A stretch of 64,000 nucleotides of DNA, taken from the NCBI GenBank assembly GCA_016713535.1, contig JADJOY010000029.1, forward strand, positions 1 through 64,000. Reading direction: 5' to 3'. Made by a program: the position numbers and the translations under genes. The number at the start of each line of letters is the position of its first letter. Within the stretch, counting starts at the first letter, position 1. Positions 59,962-64,000 of the stretch are shown in pieces. A model generated the notes under the pieces. That model searched no databases, was not told where the DNA came from, and worked only from the letters and a program-made list of their open reading frames with translations. The DNA comes from Deltaproteobacteria bacterium. GTDB lineage: Bacteria; JADJOY01.

Positions 59962-61152
59962 TCAGCCGCGGCTTTCGAGCGCGGCGATGCCCGGGAGCTT
60001 GATGCCGGACAGGAACTCGAGCGACGCGCCACCGCCGGTCGACACGTGACTGAGCCGTGACGCGTAGCCGCCGCGCTCGAGCGCCGCGACCGAGTCGCCG
60101 CCGCCGGCCACCGTGAACGCCGTGGCGCTCGCGACCGCCTCGGCGACCGCGTAGGTGCCCTTCGAGAACGCGTCGGTCTCGAAGACACCCATCGGGCCGT
60201 TCCAGAAGACGCTCTTGGCGCCCGCGATCACCTTGGCGTATTCGGCCACGGTCTTGGGGCCGATGTCGACGCCGAGCTTGTCGGCGGGGATGCCGTCGCG
60301 GCCCACCGTCACGGCGCTCGCGGCGTCGTCGATGGCGCTGGCGGCGACGTGGTCCGACGGCAGATGGATCGTGATGCCCTTCTGCTTGGCGTGCTCGAGC
60401 ACCCCGCGCGCGAACTCGAGCTTGTCTTCCTCGACCAGCGACTTGCCGACGGCGACACCCTGCGCCTCGAGGAACGTGTACGCCATCGCGCCGCCCACGA
60501 GCAGCGCGTCGACGCGCTCGAGGAGCTTCTCGATCACCTGCACCTTGTCCGACACCTTGGCGCCACCCAGGATCGTCACGAACGGACGATCGAGGTCGCC
60601 GGCGAGCAGCTTGCCGAGCGACTCGATCTCCTTCTGCACCAGCAAGCCAGCGGCGGCGACCTTCACCAGCGGCACCATCCCGGCAGTGGAGGCGTGGGCG
60701 CGGTGCATGGTACCGAACGCGTCGTTGACGTAGGCGTCGGCGAGCTTGGCGAGCGCCGCCACGAAGGCGGGGTCGTTTTTCTCCTCGCCGGCGTGAAAGC
60801 GCAGGTTCTCGAGGAGCAGGCACTTTCCGGGCGCCAGCGCGTTCACCGCCGCCTCGACCTCGGGCCCGATGCAGTCCTTGGCGAGCGGCACCGGTGTCCC
60901 GAGCAGCTCACCGAGGCGCGCTGCCACGGGAGCGAGCGAGTACTTGGGCTCGGCCTTGCCCTTGGGGCGTCCGAGATGGCTCGCCAGCACCACGCGCGCG
61001 CCGCCCGCGAGCAGCAGCTTCAGCGTGGGGAGCGTGGCTTCGAGGCGAGCGTCGTTGGTGACTTTGCCGTCCTTGATGGGGGCGTTCAGGTCGGCGCGCA
61101 GGAACACGCGCTGGCCGCGTAGATCGAGACCGTGAAGCGTGGGAAGCGCCAT
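59962..61152 (-). CDS. pgk: Phosphoglycerate kinase
   Basis: Intact 396-residue glycolytic enzyme transferring phosphate from 1,3-bisphosphoglycerate to ADP. Signatures: RVFLRADLNAPIKDG near the N-terminus, VVLASHLGRPKGK, FVTILGGAKVSDKV, SVFWNGPMGVFETDAF and FTVAGGGDSVAAL (nucleotide site). It ends 16 bases before tpiA and is probably co-transcribed with it and secG. A terminator separates it from gapA upstream, so transcription may start anew in the ~90 bases between the terminator and pgk. Confidence 0.96.
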   Translation of the reverse strand: MALPTLHGLDLRGQRVFLRADLNAPIKDGKVTNDARLEATLPTLKLLLAGGARVVLASHLGRPKGKAEPKYSLAPVAARLGELLGTPVPLAKDCIGPEVEAAVNALAPGKCLLLENLRFHAGEEKNDPAFVAALAKLADAYVNDAFGTMHRAHASTAGMVPLVKVAAAGLLVQKEIESLGKLLAGDLDRPFVTILGGAKVSDKVQVIEKLLERVDALLVGGAMAYTFLEAQGVAVGKSLVEEDKLEFARGVLEHAKQKGITIHLPSDHVAASAIDDAASAVTVGRDGIPADKLGVDIGPKTVAEYAKVIAGAKSVFWNGPMGVFETDAFSKGTYAVAEAVASATAFTVAGGGDSVAALERGGYASRLSHVSTGGGASLEFLSGIKLPGIAALESRG

Positions 61153-61240
61153 GGCTGGTCCTCGCTCTCCTGATCGATCGGATCGAGACCGGTCGGTCCG
61201 TGGGACTTCCGGCGTCGGACGCGCGCCCTGCGCCGGGGAA

Positions 61241-61264
61241 GAAAAGGGGGCCTCACGGCCCCCT
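61241..61264 (-). terminator. Rho-independent terminator after gapA
   Basis: On the minus strand AGGGGGCC (61264-61257) pairs with GGCCCCCT (61252-61245) around the loop GTGA and runs into TTTTC (61245-61241). It lies 36 bases past the gapA stop and before pgk. gapA transcription is thus at least partly ended before pgk-tpiA-secG. Confidence 0.75.
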
Positions 61265-61282
61265 GGGGAAGTTCCAGTGTTA

Positions 61283-62491
<1,209 letters not shown>

Positions 62492-64000
62492 ATGACCGAC
62501 CCCAAGCTCGACTTCTCGGGGCGACGCTCGGGGCTGCCGCCCCGCGATGCGGCGGACACCGGCGAGGTGCGGCGGATCGAGGGCGAGGTCGAACGCGTCG
62601 TGTACGAGAGCCCCGACGGCGGGTACCGTGTGATGCGAATCAAGCCGGACGGGCGAGGCGACCCGGTCAAGGTGGTGGGGCGCTTCCCGCCGCTCTTCCC
62701 CGGGCAGACGGTCCGCGCCGAGGGCCGCTGGGAGACCGACCGCCGCTTCGGGCAGCAGTTCCGCGCGACGTCGGTCGAGGTGGTGGCGCCGACCACGCGG
62801 GTCGGTGTCGAGCGCTACCTGTCGTCGGGGCTCGTGAAGGGGATCGGTGCGGGCACCGCGAAACGCATCGTCGAGGCGCTCGGCGACGACACGCTGCGCG
62901 TGATCGCCGACGACCCCGGGCGCTTGCGCGGCGTGAAGGGGCTCGGCCGCGCCAAGGCCGCGTCCCTCGCCGAGGTGGTCCAGGCGCAGCTCGGCGTGGG
63001 TAGCACCGTGGCGTTCCTGCACTCGATCGGGCTCGGCGCCGGCCTCGCACGCCGGGTGATCGGCGCGTGGGGCAAGGACACCACCCGCCGGATCCAGGCC
63101 AACCCGTACGATCTCGCCACGGAGATCCGCGGCATCGGCTTCCAGACCGCGGACCAGATCGCGCGCACCCTCGGGCTGCCGGCGGACTCGCCGCTCCGCA
63201 TGCGCGCGGGTGTCCTCCACCAGCTCGCCGAGATGGCGAACCGCGGGCACGTCTACGTGCCGGCGGCGGCCCTCGCCGCGGAGGCCGCGCGCGCGCTCGG
63301 CGCCGACCTCGTGCTCGTGGAGGCGGCGATCGGCGACCTCGCCGCGGCCGACCGCGTGGTGCTCGAGGACCTACCGGAGCGAAACGAGCGCGCGGTCTAC
63401 CTGCCGGTGCTGGCGCAGGCCGAGCGTCAGGTCGCGCGCCGCCTCGGCGAGCTGATCCGGGTCGGGGGCCCGAGCGGGGGCCAGAGCGAGAGCGCCGGCG
63501 ACGCCGCCTTCGAGGCCACCGTGGCCGCCGTCGAGCGCGAGCTCCGGATCGAGCTCGCGCCGCTGCAGCGCGACGCCGTGCGCGCCGCGGTCGAGCGCAA
63601 GGTGGTCGTCATCACCGGCGGTCCCGGTACCGGTAAGACCACGATCATCCGCGCCATCGTGCGGCTGCTCCAGCGCGGCGGGAAGCGGCTCGCGCTCGCC
63701 GCGCCGACCGGGCGCGCCGCGCGGCGCATGGCGGAGGCGACCGAGCACGGCGCTGCGACGATCCACCGCCTGCTCGAGTTCCATCCGCCGACGAGCGAGT
63801 TCCAGCGCAACGAGGACCAGCCGCTCGACGTCGATTGGCTGATCGTCGACGAGGCGTCGATGGTCGACCTGCCGCTCATGGAGGCGCTCCTCGAAGCGCT
63901 CAGGCCCGACGCGCGGCTGGTGCTGGTGGGCGACGCCGACCAGCTCCCGAGCGTCGGCCCCGGCGCGGTCCTCGGCGACGTGATCGCCTCGGGTGTGGTC
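62492..64000 (+). CDS. recD2: ATP-dependent RecD2-like DNA helicase (runs off the window)
   Basis: Superfamily 1B helicase, 5'-3' direction, acting in DNA repair and replication-fork processing. ATG 62492 follows a GAGGGGCGAGG stretch; 503 codons are open to the window's end. The N-terminal OB-like part (VVYESPDGGYRVMRI) and the helical HhH region (LKGVKGLGRAKAASLAEV-like, seen as GVKGLGRAKAASL) precede the motor. Walker A is GGPGTGKTT, then LAAPTGRAARRMAE (motif Ia) and DWLIVDEASMVD (Walker B), followed by VLVGDADQLPSVGPG (motif III). The C-terminal part lies beyond the window. No RecB/RecC genes are nearby, as expected for RecD2. Confidence 0.92.
   Translation, partial: MTDPKLDFSGRRSGLPPRDAADTGEVRRIEGEVERVVYESPDGGYRVMRIKPDGRGDPVKVVGRFPPLFPGQTVRAEGRWETDRRFGQQFRATSVEVVAPTTRVGVERYLSSGLVKGIGAGTAKRIVEALGDDTLRVIADDPGRLRGVKGLGRAKAASLAEVVQAQLGVGSTVAFLHSIGLGAGLARRVIGAWGKDTTRRIQANPYDLATEIRGIGFQTADQIARTLGLPADSPLRMRAGVLHQLAEMANRGHVYVPAAALAAEAARALGADLVLVEAAIGDLAAADRVVLEDLPERNERAVYLPVLAQAERQVARRLGELIRVGGPSGGQSESAGDAAFEATVAAVERELRIELAPLQRDAVRAAVERKVVVITGGPGTGKTTIIRAIVRLLQRGGKRLALAAPTGRAARRMAEATEHGAATIHRLLEFHPPTSEFQRNEDQPLDVDWLIVDEASMVDLPLMEALLEALRPDARLVLVGDADQLPSVGPGAVLGDVIASGVV

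Overview
The window is GC-rich bacterial chromosome, roughly 70 percent GC by eye. It is lipoprotein-rich and Gram-negative: lipoboxes, a FadL-type porin, rhomboid and HlyD proteins. The gapA-pgk-tpiA-secG-tRNA-Leu(GAG) block, long exported repeat proteins with C-terminal sorting-like tails, FG-GAP and MopE-type calcium motifs, and many GTG starts with GTGA overlaps suggest a deltaproteobacterial-type lineage (Myxococcota, Desulfobacterota or Binatota). I cannot place it more closely from sequence alone.

Layout. 0-4.7 kb: norCBQD, the nitric oxide reductase and its maturation factors. 4.8-10.6 kb: an FAD monooxygenase, an amidohydrolase/lipoprotein pair and a D-aminoacylase-type amidohydrolase. 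10.6-13.6 kb: a PqqD / degenerate site-2-protease / HlyD fusion with two small envelope proteins. 13.7-18.2 kb: an alpha/beta hydrolase and a GH43 plus alpha-toroid-like lipoprotein pair, probably for polysaccharide breakdown. 18.4-24.5 kb: a DUF4105/Lnb-like protein with a small lipoprotein, small exported proteins, a rhomboid protease and an ATP-dependent DNA ligase. 24.7-30.5 kb: a Rieske-type FAD oxidoreductase and divergent signalling genes (receiver protein with a Cys-rich partner; a four-PAS NarX-like kinase with a NarL-like regulator). 30.7-37.3 kb: a solute-binding protein, a lipase-like lipoprotein and a 1,266-residue beta-propeller plus ten-repeat secreted protein.

37.6-48 kb is the most unusual part. 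A FadL porin and a DUF4336 protein diverge from an operon encoding an EF-hand/transmembrane/cytochrome P450 fusion, a membrane-anchored cyclopropane-synthase-like methyltransferase and two tandem DUF4436 membrane proteins. A PQQ-propeller protein and a glutathione-transferase-like protein follow. I read this as a candidate calcium-responsive, membrane-bound lipid-modifying system.

48-58.4 kb is an accessory island ending at tRNA-Leu(GAG). It holds at least five decayed tyrosine-recombinase fragments, a truncated nucleotidyltransferase, two copies of an unnamed PRGAWR protein family, a phage-type Cys protein and exported repeat proteins. 58.4-64 kb is core: tRNA-Leu, secG, tpiA, pgk, gapA and divergent recD2, which runs off the end.

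Caution: many clearly recognisable genes, including core tpiA and gapA, carry one- or two-base frameshifts, an in-frame stop (norB) or internal deletions (gapA, the DNA ligase). Other long genes are perfectly open. Consensus error is the simplest explanation, so broken reading frames outside the island are annotated here as one gene each.
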